Assembly (NCBI GenBank): GCA_964437425.1
Contig: CAYTGO010000005.1
Location: forward strand, 1 to 64,000
Direction: 5' to 3'
Length of the DNA stretch: 64,000 nucleotides
Origin: Scalindua sp964437425
GTDB lineage: Bacteria; Planctomycetota; Brocadiia; Brocadiales; Scalinduaceae
The notes beneath the pieces were generated by a model that searched no databases, was not told the origin of the DNA, and saw only the letters and a program-made list of their open reading frames with translations. Shown here in pieces: positions 18,231-27,240 of this stretch (position 1 is its first letter; every line of letters starts with the position of its first letter). The position numbers were made by a program, and so were the translations under genes.

Positions 18231-20246
18231 TTATGCACGGAGACTTACGCCAAGAGAATTGTTGAGGCTTGTAAGGATTTTTTCCTGCAGAACATCTACT
18301 TCTTCGCTCTTCAGGGTTTTATCATCTGCTCTGAATATAACCCTGAAGGCGATACTCTTCCTTCCCTTTTCAATCTGCTTGCCCCTGTATACGTCAAAGA
18401 ATTCTATGTCATCTACATAGTCTATCTTAAGGGACTCGATACACCCTTTAATTTCTGCCCAGGTAACCTTCTCATCACTTACTACGGCAAAATCTCTCGA
18501 CACTATGGGAAGTGATGGTATTTTTTTATATGAACCTTCAAGGTTTGTCTTATCTATCAGCACGTTAAAATCAAGTTCTGCTACGCACGGTTTGCTTCTG
18601 AAATCATAATCACTAATTACTTCTCTACTTAATTCTCCAATAAACCCAAGGACGCTATCACCAAGCCTCAGCTCTGCAGATTTTTCTGAACTGAACAGAC
18701 CAAAATCAAAATGCGTACTCTCAAGGCAGTCTGCAATATTAAGGTGACTGAGTATGGCTTCTATCACACCTTTCAAGGCCAGATATCCTTCCTCCCCGAG
18801 AATACATAAGCACTCCTTCTCCTCCGGCAACTGATCTTCCTCCTTAGGCAAATAGACCTTGGACAATTCATATATATCAGTTTTCTCTACGCCATAGTTC
18901 TGATTATGCTTCTTCACCCTCAACAGATTATGTACCAGTGCCTTCCTCAGAAGGTTTTCGTCCTGCCGTATGGGATTGAGAATTTTCAAGCTGCCAGTCT
19001 CAGACCAGATGGTGCCATGTCGGTCCTGTGAATCACCGACAATGCTGTCAGTAACAACTTCATTAAAACCCAGTCCGGAGATGACGTTCTTTGCTTTTTC
19101 AGTAATTCTGTCAAACCGGTTATCCTGTGACAGCTTCACTCCTATACTATTTTTTACAGGTATTTTGTCGTACCCGTGTATCCTGGCGACCTCCTCTATC
19201 AGGTCTACTTCACGATAAACATCTCCTCTGAAACTTGGGACATCCACACTGAACCCGTCTTCCGTTTCAGAATTTATTTTGAATTGTAAGTTTTCCAGAA
19301 TATCCTTCGCTGCATTTTTTTCTACTTGAAGCCCCAACAGACTGCTCAACCGTGACATCTTCAATGAGACACTCACCTTATTGTCTTCCAGAAAGTTTTG
19401 ATCTATTACTCCCTCCACAGCCTGACCACCCGCTATCTCTAATATCATCTTTGTCGCTCTCCTTGATGCCCAGTCAACGCACTCAGGATCCACACGCCGC
19501 TCAAAACGATAGGAAGAATCTGACATCAGACTAAGCTTTCTGGAGACCCTCCTGACACTTCTCGGGTCAAAGAACGCACTTTCCAGAAGAATGTTCCTTG
19601 TGGCATCAGAGACCTCTGTATCCTTCCCTCCCATTACTCCAGCAATGGCTACCGGCCTTTGCGCGTCTGCAATCACCACCATATCTTCCGTAAGCTCACA
19701 CTTACTTCCATCGATCGCCTCCATAGTTTCACCCTTCTTTGCCCTTCTTACAACAATCCTGTTCTCACTCAACTTGTCAAAATCAAATGCATGTAACGGC
19801 TGACCGCTCTCCATCAATACATAGTTCGTAATATCCACGATATTGTTTACCGGACGCAGCCCAATACTACGAATTTTTTTCTGCAGCCATTCTGGCGATG
19901 GGCCTATCTTCACATCTTTTATGATCCTTGCCGTATACCTCTGACACAATTCATTATCTTCTATAGTAACACTTGTTATATCATTTATATTCTCATCAGT
20001 TGCATCATAACCCACATCCGGAATTTCAAGCTTACTGCGGACGATGGTAGCGACTTCTCTTGCAACACCGATAAAACCAAGGCAGTCAGGTCTGTTTGAA
20101 GTCACCTCCACCTCCAGACAAAAATCATCTTCTACAGGGTTTACGGTGTCAACTACCAATCCCGCATTCGTCAAGCCTTCTGCCAATTCCTCCGCAGAAA
20201 GGTCGTGTTTACAATAATCCTTAAGCCAGTTGCAACTGATTTTCAT
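18231..20246 (-). CDS. pheT: Phenylalanyl-tRNA synthetase beta subunit, short form
   Basis: PheT pairs with PheS as an alpha2-beta2 enzyme charging tRNA-Phe. The protein has 671 residues rather than about 800. After the usual start (MKISCNWLKDYC) it passes directly into the B3/B4 region (EVEVTSNRPDCLGFIGVARE), so the N-terminal EMAP/OB tRNA-binding domain is absent. The B5 domain, the catalytic-like core and the C-terminal anticodon-binding FDX-ACB domain (VSRDFAVVSDEKVTW) are present. Five bases separate it from the upstream pheS. Short forms lacking the OB domain are known in several phyla. Confidence 0.95.
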   Translation of the reverse strand: MKISCNWLKDYCKHDLSAEELAEGLTNAGLVVDTVNPVEDDFCLEVEVTSNRPDCLGFIGVAREVATIVRSKLEIPDVGYDATDENINDITSVTIEDNELCQRYTARIIKDVKIGPSPEWLQKKIRSIGLRPVNNIVDITNYVLMESGQPLHAFDFDKLSENRIVVRRAKKGETMEAIDGSKCELTEDMVVIADAQRPVAIAGVMGGKDTEVSDATRNILLESAFFDPRSVRRVSRKLSLMSDSSYRFERRVDPECVDWASRRATKMILEIAGGQAVEGVIDQNFLEDNKVSVSLKMSRLSSLLGLQVEKNAAKDILENLQFKINSETEDGFSVDVPSFRGDVYREVDLIEEVARIHGYDKIPVKNSIGVKLSQDNRFDRITEKAKNVISGLGFNEVVTDSIVGDSQDRHGTIWSETGSLKILNPIRQDENLLRKALVHNLLRVKKHNQNYGVEKTDIYELSKVYLPKEEDQLPEEKECLCILGEEGYLALKGVIEAILSHLNIADCLESTHFDFGLFSSEKSAELRLGDSVLGFIGELSREVISDYDFRSKPCVAELDFNVLIDKTNLEGSYKKIPSLPIVSRDFAVVSDEKVTWAEIKGCIESLKIDYVDDIEFFDVYRGKQIEKGRKSIAFRVIFRADDKTLKSEEVDVLQEKILTSLNNSLGVSLRA

Positions 20247-20251
20247 AAGTT

Positions 20252-21271
20252 TTAAAATTGTGATAAAAATCTCAGGTCATTTTCAAAGAAAAGCCTGATA
20301 TTATCTATTCCATATTTCAGCATGGTAAGTCTCTCCACGCCTATACCAAATGCAAACCCGGTATATTTTTCAGAATCATAGCCAACTGTGTCAAACACAT
20401 TGGGATCCACCATTCCCGCGCCCAATACTTCAACCCAACCACTTTGGGAGCACACACTACATCCTTTCCCTTTACAGAGGGAGCAAGAAATGTCTATCTC
20501 CGCACTTGGCTCAGTAAAGGGGAAGAATGAAGGACGGAATCTCATCTTTATATCCTGCCCGAAATACGACTGGGCAAACAGAGTTAAAACATATTTCAGG
20601 TCACTGAAACTGACGCCTTCATCCACCATCAACCCTTCAATCTGATGAAACATGGAAGCATGGCGAGCATCTACTGTATCCGGACGAAAGACCTTTCCCG
20701 GGGCTATCATCCTTATGGGAGGTTTTGTTTTTTCCATAACCCTTATCTGAACAGTGGAGGTCTGGCTTCTCAATAGGCGCTTGTTACCCAGGTAGAATGT
20801 ATCAAAATCTTCTCTGGAAGGGTGGTCCGCGGGAATATTCAGAGCATCAAAGTTGTAGTATTCGTGTTCTACCTCGGGTCCGTACTCTATATCGAAACAG
20901 AGTTTCTTGAATATTCCTTTAATTTCATCGATGGTTTGTGTAAGAGGATGTTTATGGCCATAGGGTTTGTGCTCGCCCGGCAATGACAAATCAAACATTT
21001 TTTTAGAATCAGAAGCCAGTTCCTTACCTACAAACTTCCCTTTTGCATCTTCTATCCATTTGCTGATTTCCTGCTTAAGCGTATTTGCGGACTTCCCGGT
21101 AGATGATCTCTGCTCGGGAGGTAAGCCTGGAATAGCCTTGATTACCTCAGTAATAACTCCGCCTTTTCTTCCGAGATATCTGGTCTTTATCGTTTCAACT
21201 TCTTCCAGAGATCCAGCCTTTGCCAAATCTTCCTTCGCCTGGTTTTGTATTTCGCCTAATCTTTCCTGCAT
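20252..21271 (-). CDS. pheS: Phenylalanyl-tRNA synthetase alpha subunit
   Basis: A 339-residue catalytic subunit with the N-terminal coiled coil (residues 1-85), then class II synthetase motif 2 (FRPDTVDARHASMFHQIEG) and motif 3 (GFAFGIGVERLTMLKYGI). The PSFFPFTEPSAEID substrate-pocket segment is present. A CSLCKGKGCSVC insertion, with four cysteines before GWVEVLGAG, is as found in many bacterial PheS proteins. It is directly followed by pheT and so forms the pheST operon. A hairpin terminator after rplT (21430-21456) suggests pheST has its own promoter. Confidence 0.96.
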   Translation of the reverse strand: MQERLGEIQNQAKEDLAKAGSLEEVETIKTRYLGRKGGVITEVIKAIPGLPPEQRSSTGKSANTLKQEISKWIEDAKGKFVGKELASDSKKMFDLSLPGEHKPYGHKHPLTQTIDEIKGIFKKLCFDIEYGPEVEHEYYNFDALNIPADHPSREDFDTFYLGNKRLLRSQTSTVQIRVMEKTKPPIRMIAPGKVFRPDTVDARHASMFHQIEGLMVDEGVSFSDLKYVLTLFAQSYFGQDIKMRFRPSFFPFTEPSAEIDISCSLCKGKGCSVCSQSGWVEVLGAGMVDPNVFDTVGYDSEKYTGFAFGIGVERLTMLKYGIDNIRLFFENDLRFLSQF

Positions 21272-21311
21272 AATAAATCAGTTCCCTATGGCTGCCAGTT
21301 CAGGTAGTCTT

Positions 21312-21343
21312 GCCCGCCTGGCAAACAGCTTGTCCGAGCGGGC
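21312..21343. repeat. GC-rich hairpin upstream of pheS
   Basis: GCCCGC (21312-21317) and GCGGGC (21338-21343) flank a 20-base loop in otherwise AT-rich DNA, 41 bp upstream of the pheS start. The GCCCGCCTGGCA wording echoes the palindrome at 3638-3698. It could be a dispersed repeat or a leader structure affecting pheST. Confidence 0.35.
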
Positions 21344-21429
21344 CGAAAGGAAGGGTATATAACAATATTCCAAATTGCAGATTGGACACTGAGGATTGTT
21401 AATCAAAAAACAATCCATAAAGAGTGGAA

Positions 21430-21456
21430 ACCAGAATGCATGGTATGCATTCTGGT
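21430..21456 (-). terminator. Probable terminator after rplT
   Basis: A perfect 12-bp stem (ACCAGAATGCAT / ATGCATTCTGGT) with a 3-base loop begins one base after the rplT stop codon. On the minus strand it is followed by a modest T-rich stretch (TTTCCACTCTTT). The position and stem strength favour transcription termination or attenuation between rplT and pheS. Confidence 0.6.
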
Positions 21457-21457
21457 C

Positions 21458-21811
21458 TTAAACATGTTGTTTTGATAACTCAACTAATTTATCAAAAGCG
21501 ACTGGATCGTTTACTGCTGCTTCCGCTAACATCTTCCTGTCAACTACAACATTGGCTTTCATTAACCCGTTGATAAAACGACTATAATTAATTCCACGCA
21601 TTTTAGCAGCTGCGTTTATACGTATTATCCAAAGTTTTCTGAAATTCCTCTTTTTACATTTCCTATCTCTATAGGCAAAAGCCATTGCCCTCACATATGT
21701 TTCACTGGCCTTTTTAAAGAGATTACCCCTACCACCCCAATACCCTTTTGTTGCATTGAGAAGTCTTTTTCTAGCTTGTTTTCTTGCTGAACCTTTTCTT
21801 ACTCTTGGCAT
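21458..21811 (-). CDS. rplT: 50S ribosomal protein L20
   Basis: L20 binds 23S rRNA early in large-subunit assembly and can repress its own operon. The 117-residue length and the signatures (MPRVRKGSARKQARKRLL, GYWGGRGNLF, RKRNFRKLWIIRINAAAK-type segment, GINYSRFINGL) are canonical. The order thrS-infC-rpmI-rplT-pheS-pheT on one strand is the same as in E. coli. Confidence 0.98.
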   Translation of the reverse strand: MPRVRKGSARKQARKRLLNATKGYWGGRGNLFKKASETYVRAMAFAYRDRKCKKRNFRKLWIIRINAAAKMRGINYSRFINGLMKANVVVDRKMLAEAAVNDPVAFDKLVELSKQHV

Positions 21812-21848
21812 CTTTAAAACCTTTCTTGCGCTTATTCTAAAATATATA

Positions 21849-22046
21849 CTATGCTTTTCCTAATGCACGTAACGACGATCTAGTAAATCCCTTTGACACA
21901 AGACTCGTTCTCTTAAGTGTCCTTTTACGATTACCGGTTTTTCCTGACATCAAATGACCGGCAAAAGCCTTCTTTCTCTTTATCTTACCGTTAGGAGAAA
22001 CCCTAACCCTTTTTGCAAGTCCTTTATGTGTTTTTAATTTTGGCAT
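21849..22046 (-). CDS. rpmI: 50S ribosomal protein L35
   Basis: A small basic 65-residue ribosomal protein with the standard MPKLKTHKGLAKR start and the GKIKRKKAFAGHL and KRTLKRTSLVS segments. It lies between infC and rplT, with 37-38 bp gaps on each side, as expected for the IF3-L35-L20 operon. Confidence 0.98.
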   Translation of the reverse strand: MPKLKTHKGLAKRVRVSPNGKIKRKKAFAGHLMSGKTGNRKRTLKRTSLVSKGFTRSSLRALGKA

Positions 22047-22084
22047 TCCAATACTCCTTCGTTTTCTAAACTTTAACTTTGGTG

Positions 22085-22585
22085 TTATGCTTTTGGTGTT
22101 AAGATAATCCCCATACTTCTTCCTGTTGATTTTGCTTGTGATTCTACCTTTGCAATATCTTCCAAAGACCTAATAATTTCATCAAATATCTCTTTAGCCA
22201 TATCCTTGTGTGCCCTCTCTCGCCCTCTGAACATCATGTTAACCAGAACTCTATCTTTTCTCTCAATAAACTTTCTTGCATTTTTTATCTTTGTTTGAAG
22301 ATCATGTGCGCCAATTTTTGGTCTGACCCGAATTTCTTTTAACTGAACGGTACGGCTCTTCTGATGTGATTTTTTGCTCAGTTTGTATTGATGCTTACCA
22401 TAATCCAGAAGGCGACATACAGGGGGATCAGTATCCGGCGAAACCTCAACCAAATCCAATCCCAATTCCATCGCTTTACTGAGAGCATCATGCTTTTTCA
22501 TAATGCCTAATTGCTCTCCGCCTTCACCAACAACTCTTACGGTTTTCGCATATATTCTTTCATTAATTCTCTGAAATTTCGAGAT
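22085..22585 (-). CDS. infC: Translation initiation factor IF-3, with probable ATC start codon
   Basis: IF3 binds the 30S subunit and monitors start-codon choice. The C-terminal domain and the LDLVEVSPDTDPPVCRLLDYGK linker region are canonical. The first ATG (22501) would remove the conserved N-terminal domain. Reading upstream in frame gives RINERIYAKTVRVVGEGGEQ, a classic IF3 N-terminus, back to a TAG at 22598-22600. No ATG, GTG or TTG lies in that interval. An ATC at 22583-22585 sits seven bases after AGGGGGG (22593-22599), an ideal Shine-Dalgarno distance. The resulting 166-residue protein has normal length. E. coli infC uses the rare AUU start for autoregulation, so a rare start here is in keeping. 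Confidence 0.9.
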   Translation of the reverse strand: MSKFQRINERIYAKTVRVVGEGGEQLGIMKKHDALSKAMELGLDLVEVSPDTDPPVCRLLDYGKHQYKLSKKSHQKSRTVQLKEIRVRPKIGAHDLQTKIKNARKFIERKDRVLVNMMFRGRERAHKDMAKEIFDEIIRSLEDIAKVESQAKSTGRSMGIILTPKA

Positions 22586-22668
22586 CTCTACACCCCCCTA
22601 AAAAAATTATAATTTTACATTAACGCAAGAATCCCAGACAATCACAAACTTCTACGCAAAACGAAACA

Positions 22669-24597
22669 CTAGATTTTATCCTTAGCTTCCTTTTCAACAC
22701 GCACAAGGAATTCTGACAAAGGCAGAACCCCCTCATCTCCATTCTTACGACTCCGAACCGACACAGTCTCTTCCTCCAACTCTCTATCGCCTATAATAAG
22801 CAGATAAGGGATTTTCTCCAAAGTGCCTTCTCTGATCTTAAAGCCGGTCTTCTCATTTCTCAAATCACAGTCAGCCCGAATTCCTATTTCAGACAATCTA
22901 TCCTTTATCTTCTTACTATATTCATCATGAGCGTCTGTTATTGGTAGAACCCTGACCTGTGTAGGCGCCAGCCACAAAGGAAAATCACCGGCATAATGTT
23001 CCAGCAGACACCCGACAAATCTCTCCATGGCGCCAAGCACAGTTCGATGCACCATTACTACCTTATGCTTCTTACCATCAGACGCGATATAATTAACATC
23101 AAACCTTACAGGCAAATTAAAATCCACCTGAATAGTTGGTCCCTGCCAGCCCCTGCCCAAAGCGTCCTTAATCTTTATATCAATTGCCGGCCCGTAGAAT
23201 TTTGCCTCGCCTTCCTCTCTCGAATATTTCAACTCTTTTTGTTCGAGGGCGTTCTTTAAAGCTTCTTCAGCAAGATCCCAATTTTCGTTTTCTCCTATAT
23301 ATTTTTCAGATTCCCCTTTGCCTCTGACCGCAAGTTCTATTTCGTATTCATCAAACCCAAAGCGCTCAAGCATATATTGCGCCAAGTCTATAATGCCAAC
23401 TATTTCATCCTTTAACTGGTCCGGCCTGCAAAACACATGGGCATCGTCCTGCGTAAAGCCACGAACCCTTAAAAGCCCATGCAAAACCCCTGACCTTTCG
23501 TATCTATAAACAGTGCCAAGCTCTCCCCACCTCTGTGGCAAATCACGATAGCTACGTACCTTTGTCTGGTACATAAGAATCGCAAAAGGACAATTCATCG
23601 GCTTCAAGATATACTCTTGCCCATCAACTTCTATAGGGGAGAACATGCTCTCTCTATAAAAGTCCAAATGGCCACTTGTTTTCCAGAGATCTATTTTCGC
23701 AATGTGAGGACTGTAAACTATTTCGTAACCCCGTTTATAATGCTCTTCTCTCCAAAACGTTTCGATAATGCTTCTTATCCTTGCCCCTTTTGGATGCCAG
23801 AATACAAGACCGGGACCACCCTCTTCATGAAAGCTGTAAAGGTCTAACGCTGTACCAACTTTTCTATGATCGCGTTTTTTAGCCTCTTCTAAAAGCTTTA
23901 GATGTACTCTTAAATCCTTTTTATTCGTAAAAGCCGTTCCATATATTCTCTGAAGCATCGGGTTGGTTTCTTTCCCACGCCAGTATGCTCCCGCAACACT
24001 TAACAGCTTAAATGCCGTAATTTTTTTTGTGCTGGCCAAATGCGGACCTCTGCACAGGTCAACAAAATCACCCTGCCGGTAAAAAGAGATTGTCTGATCT
24101 TCCAGTCCTTTAATCAACTCAATCTTGTAGTCCTGACCAGACTCTTCCATCCTTTTTATGGCAACATCACTGACCTCTTCAAAACGGTCAAATGCTTCGT
24201 CAGACTCGATGATCCTCTTCATCTCTGCCTCTATCTTTTCTAGGTCTTCTTCGGACAGAGTTGTTTCCAGATCAAAGTCATAATAGAAACCGTCCTTGAT
24301 AGAGGGGCCAATCCCTAATTTAGCATCCGGATACAAATTAGTAACCGCCTGAGCCATCACGTGCGCAGTACTATGCCTGAGTATCTCAAGACCGTCTTCA
24401 GAATCAGCCATCACAAGATCCAGTGTTGTATCCGCCTCAATCTGGCTATCAAGATCTACAAGCATACTGTTAACTTTACCTGCTATTGCCATACCGCGAT
24501 TCTTTTCAGCAATATCGCATGCCACATCCTTAACAGTGACCTTATCTTCATATTTTCTTTCAATACCGTCTGGCAGCGTAATCTTAACCATTTTCAC
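22669..24597 (-). CDS. thrS: Threonyl-tRNA synthetase
   Basis: A full-length 642-residue class II synthetase. It has an N-terminal TGS domain (ITLPDGIERKYEDKVTVKDVA) and an editing domain with the HSTAHVMAQAV motif and a later DFVDLCRGPHL zinc/editing segment. The catalytic core follows (MNCPFAILMYQ, RYERSGVLHGLLRVRGFTQDDAH), with a C-terminal anticodon-binding domain. The frame opens with GTG at 24597; the ATG two codons later (24591) is an equally good start. It is the first gene of the thrS-infC-rpmI-rplT cluster and is divergent from prfB. Confidence 0.97.
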   Translation of the reverse strand: MKMVKITLPDGIERKYEDKVTVKDVACDIAEKNRGMAIAGKVNSMLVDLDSQIEADTTLDLVMADSEDGLEILRHSTAHVMAQAVTNLYPDAKLGIGPSIKDGFYYDFDLETTLSEEDLEKIEAEMKRIIESDEAFDRFEEVSDVAIKRMEESGQDYKIELIKGLEDQTISFYRQGDFVDLCRGPHLASTKKITAFKLLSVAGAYWRGKETNPMLQRIYGTAFTNKKDLRVHLKLLEEAKKRDHRKVGTALDLYSFHEEGGPGLVFWHPKGARIRSIIETFWREEHYKRGYEIVYSPHIAKIDLWKTSGHLDFYRESMFSPIEVDGQEYILKPMNCPFAILMYQTKVRSYRDLPQRWGELGTVYRYERSGVLHGLLRVRGFTQDDAHVFCRPDQLKDEIVGIIDLAQYMLERFGFDEYEIELAVRGKGESEKYIGENENWDLAEEALKNALEQKELKYSREEGEAKFYGPAIDIKIKDALGRGWQGPTIQVDFNLPVRFDVNYIASDGKKHKVVMVHRTVLGAMERFVGCLLEHYAGDFPLWLAPTQVRVLPITDAHDEYSKKIKDRLSEIGIRADCDLRNEKTGFKIREGTLEKIPYLLIIGDRELEEETVSVRSRKNGDEGVLPLSEFLVRVEKEAKDKI

Positions 24598-24765
24598 TTG
24601 TTATGATAGAATCTTCACGTAATATGGGAAACAGTCAATTTACCTGATTTTTCGTGTCATTTCAACAAATATTTTCTACCGTTAAAAACAATTTGACATT
24701 AATATTTCCATAAACTATAATTTCGACTCAAAATCAGGAAACCATTTGGTAATAAGAGGTTGAAA

Positions 24766-25867
24766 ATGATCAAAAGCACTGAGAAACAGCTAAATCCATT
24801 AAAAAACAGGCTCGTACATTTACGGGACTCTCTTTGACCTGACTTCTAAGGAAAAAGAGCAGGAAGATATAGAAATACAGCTTGGAAATGCAGATTTCTG
24901 GAGCAACAAGGAAAAAGCGCAAACCACTGTCAAAAGACTGAAGGAATTAAAAGAACTAACCTTACCTTTTCAAGAATTACAGAAATCGCTTAGTGATGTC
25001 GTTGACTTATCAGAACTAGCAGAAGATGAGAACGATGAAGAGTTAGAAGCGGAAATAGCAAAGGATCTGCAATCATTTACCCAAAAGCTTGAGAAGCTTG
25101 AATTACGTATGATGTTGAATGGGCAGAATGATAGTTGCAATGCATTTCTCAGTATACATGCCGGCGCAGGAGGCACGGAATCGTGTGACTGGGCGTCTAT
25201 GCTACTGAGAATGTACAGTATGTGGGCAGAGAAAAACAACTTTTCTATGGAAACGATTGATCTTCTGCCCGGTGAAGAAGCAGGGGTAAAAAGGGTCGCA
25301 ACCATAATTAAAGGTAGTTTCGCCTACGGTTATTTAAAATCCGAGATTGGTGCCCACCGGCTTGTTCGCATATCTCCATTCGACTCTAACAGCAGGAGAC
25401 ACACTTCATTTGCAGCTGTAGATGTAATCCCTGAAATAGATACTGAAATAGATATAGAAATTAACGAAAAAGACTTAAAAATTGATACTTACCGTTCTTC
25501 CGGTGCAGGAGGCCAACACGTCAATAAGACATCTTCTGCTGTGAGAATTACATATTTACCGACAGGCATAATAGTACAATGCCAGAACGACAGGTCGCAG
25601 CATAAGAATAGAGCTACGGCTATGAAAATGTTAAAATCTAAGCTATTTCAAATTGAAGAAAAGCAGCGTGAGAAGGAATTTTCAAATGCATATGATGAAA
25701 AAGGCGATATTGCGTGGGGTCATCAGATAAGGTCGTATGTGTTGCAGCCATATACAATGATTAAGGATCTACGAACAGGAGCAGAGACCGGTAAAGCACA
25801 ATCGTTCCTTGACGGGGAGATTGATGAATTCCTTACATCATATTTGAAATGGAAGATCGGCAAATAG
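24766..25867 (+). CDS. prfB: Peptide chain release factor 2 with programmed +1 frameshift
   Basis: RF2 terminates translation at UGA and UAA. The first 23 codons (24766-24834, MIKSTEKQLNPLKNRL...) end at CTT followed by an in-frame TGA at 24835-24837 and then C, the canonical CUU-UGA-C shift site. Skipping T24835 continues as DLTSKEKEQED and stays open to 25867, giving 366 residues, close to E. coli RF2. The stop-codon recognition SPF motif and the GAGGQHVNK catalytic GGQ loop are present. Upstream of the shift site only GGGA is seen, with seven bases (24828-24834 roughly) before the TGA, weaker than the usual AGGGGG stimulator. Confidence 0.95.
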
Positions 25868-25907
25868 TTTTTTTAACTACTTTATAACTAAGCACATTCT
25901 AAATATT

Positions 25908-27164
25908 ATGAATACTCTAAAAGACGTTGACCCTGAGATTTACGCAGCAATCCGCGACGAAGTTAAACGACAGCAAACACATATTGAACTGATAGCTTCT
26001 GAGAATTACTGTAGTACTGCGGTAATGCAGGCACAAGGTTCGATAATGACTAATAAATACGCTGAAGGCTACCCCGACAAACGATGGTACGCCGGTTGTG
26101 TGGATATTGACATAGCTGAAAAACTTGCAATTCAGAGGGCAAAGGATATATTTGGAGCAGAGCATGTTAATGTCCAGCCGCATTCAGGTTCGTCGTCAAA
26201 TATGGCCGTATTGTTTACCTCATTATCTCCGGGAAATAAGATTTTAAGTATGGATCTTTCACATGGCGGACACCTTACGCATGGATTTAAAAAGAATTTT
26301 TCAGGACAGTTGTACGAAAAGATTACCTACGGTGTAAGCGAAAAGACCGGACGTATAGATTATGATGAAGTAAGGAGACTTGCGAAAGAGAGTAATCCGC
26401 ACATGATAATTGCAGGAGCAAGCGCCTATCCAAGAGAGCTTGATTTTGCGGAGTTCAAAAAGATCGCGGATGAAGTAGGCGCATTTCTACTGGCAGATGT
26501 TGCTCATATAGCAGGTTTGATTGTAGCAGGATTGCATCAGGATCCTGTACCACTCGCGGACTTTGTAACGACCTCAACGCATAAAACACTCAGAGGTCCA
26601 AGGGGTGGAATAATCATGTGCAAGTCTAAATACGCATCCAAAATAGATCAGCAGATTTTCCCTGGTATCCAGGGCGGCCCGTTAATGCATGTTATTGCGG
26701 CTAAAGCAGTAGCATTCAAGGAGGCAAAAACACAAGAATTCAAGGATGCTCAAGTCCAGACACTTAAGAACACAAATAAACTATGTAGTGAACTACAAAG
26801 TAAGGACTATACAATTGTTTCAGGAGGTACCGATAATCACCTTTTCCTCATAAATCTTGCAAACAAGAACATCTCAGGGACAGAAGCACAGATAACCCTG
26901 GAGAAAGCGGGTATTGTTCTTAACAGGAACATGGTACCATTTGACACAAGAAGCGCGAATGATCCAAGTGGAATAAGAATGGGCACTCCTTCTGTTACGA
27001 CACGCGGTATGAAAGAGCCTGAAATGATAAAAATTGCTGACTGGATCGATCTAGCACTGAATGCCAGCGATGATGATAACAAATTGAAAGCAATTAAAAG
27101 CGAGATTGTAGAGTTTTGTGCAACTTACCCCCTCTACAAAGATCTCACAGATTTTGATGATTGA
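25908..27164 (+). CDS. glyA: Serine hydroxymethyltransferase
   Basis: A PLP enzyme that interconverts serine and glycine while charging tetrahydrofolate with a one-carbon unit. The length (418 residues) is typical. The PLP lysine lies in TTSTHKTLRGPRGG; the N-terminal IELIASENY and NKYAEGYP motifs and the VNVQPHSGSSSN stretch are all present. It begins 40 bp after prfB on the same strand and may be cotranscribed. Confidence 0.97.
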   Translation: MNTLKDVDPEIYAAIRDEVKRQQTHIELIASENYCSTAVMQAQGSIMTNKYAEGYPDKRWYAGCVDIDIAEKLAIQRAKDIFGAEHVNVQPHSGSSSNMAVLFTSLSPGNKILSMDLSHGGHLTHGFKKNFSGQLYEKITYGVSEKTGRIDYDEVRRLAKESNPHMIIAGASAYPRELDFAEFKKIADEVGAFLLADVAHIAGLIVAGLHQDPVPLADFVTTSTHKTLRGPRGGIIMCKSKYASKIDQQIFPGIQGGPLMHVIAAKAVAFKEAKTQEFKDAQVQTLKNTNKLCSELQSKDYTIVSGGTDNHLFLINLANKNISGTEAQITLEKAGIVLNRNMVPFDTRSANDPSGIRMGTPSVTTRGMKEPEMIKIADWIDLALNASDDDNKLKAIKSEIVEFCATYPLYKDLTDFDD

Positions 27165-27240
27165 TTTTGCTTCAAACTGTTTTTCCTCCCTAAAACAACA
27201 AAACGTTATTTAAGCTCAAAACAGGCGAACTAATCCTTTT

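Noticed and set aside
22085..22501. infC starting at ATG 22501 (138 residues)
   Set aside because: It would delete the conserved IF3 N-terminal domain, which continues upstream in the same frame.
24598..24765. T-box or other riboswitch upstream of thrS
   Set aside because: The short leader has no recognisable T-box sequence or specifier hairpin.
25109..25867. A short release-factor gene starting at ATG 25109
   Set aside because: The N-terminal half is present upstream in the same frame, joined by a canonical CTT-TGA-C frameshift to an ATG at 24766.
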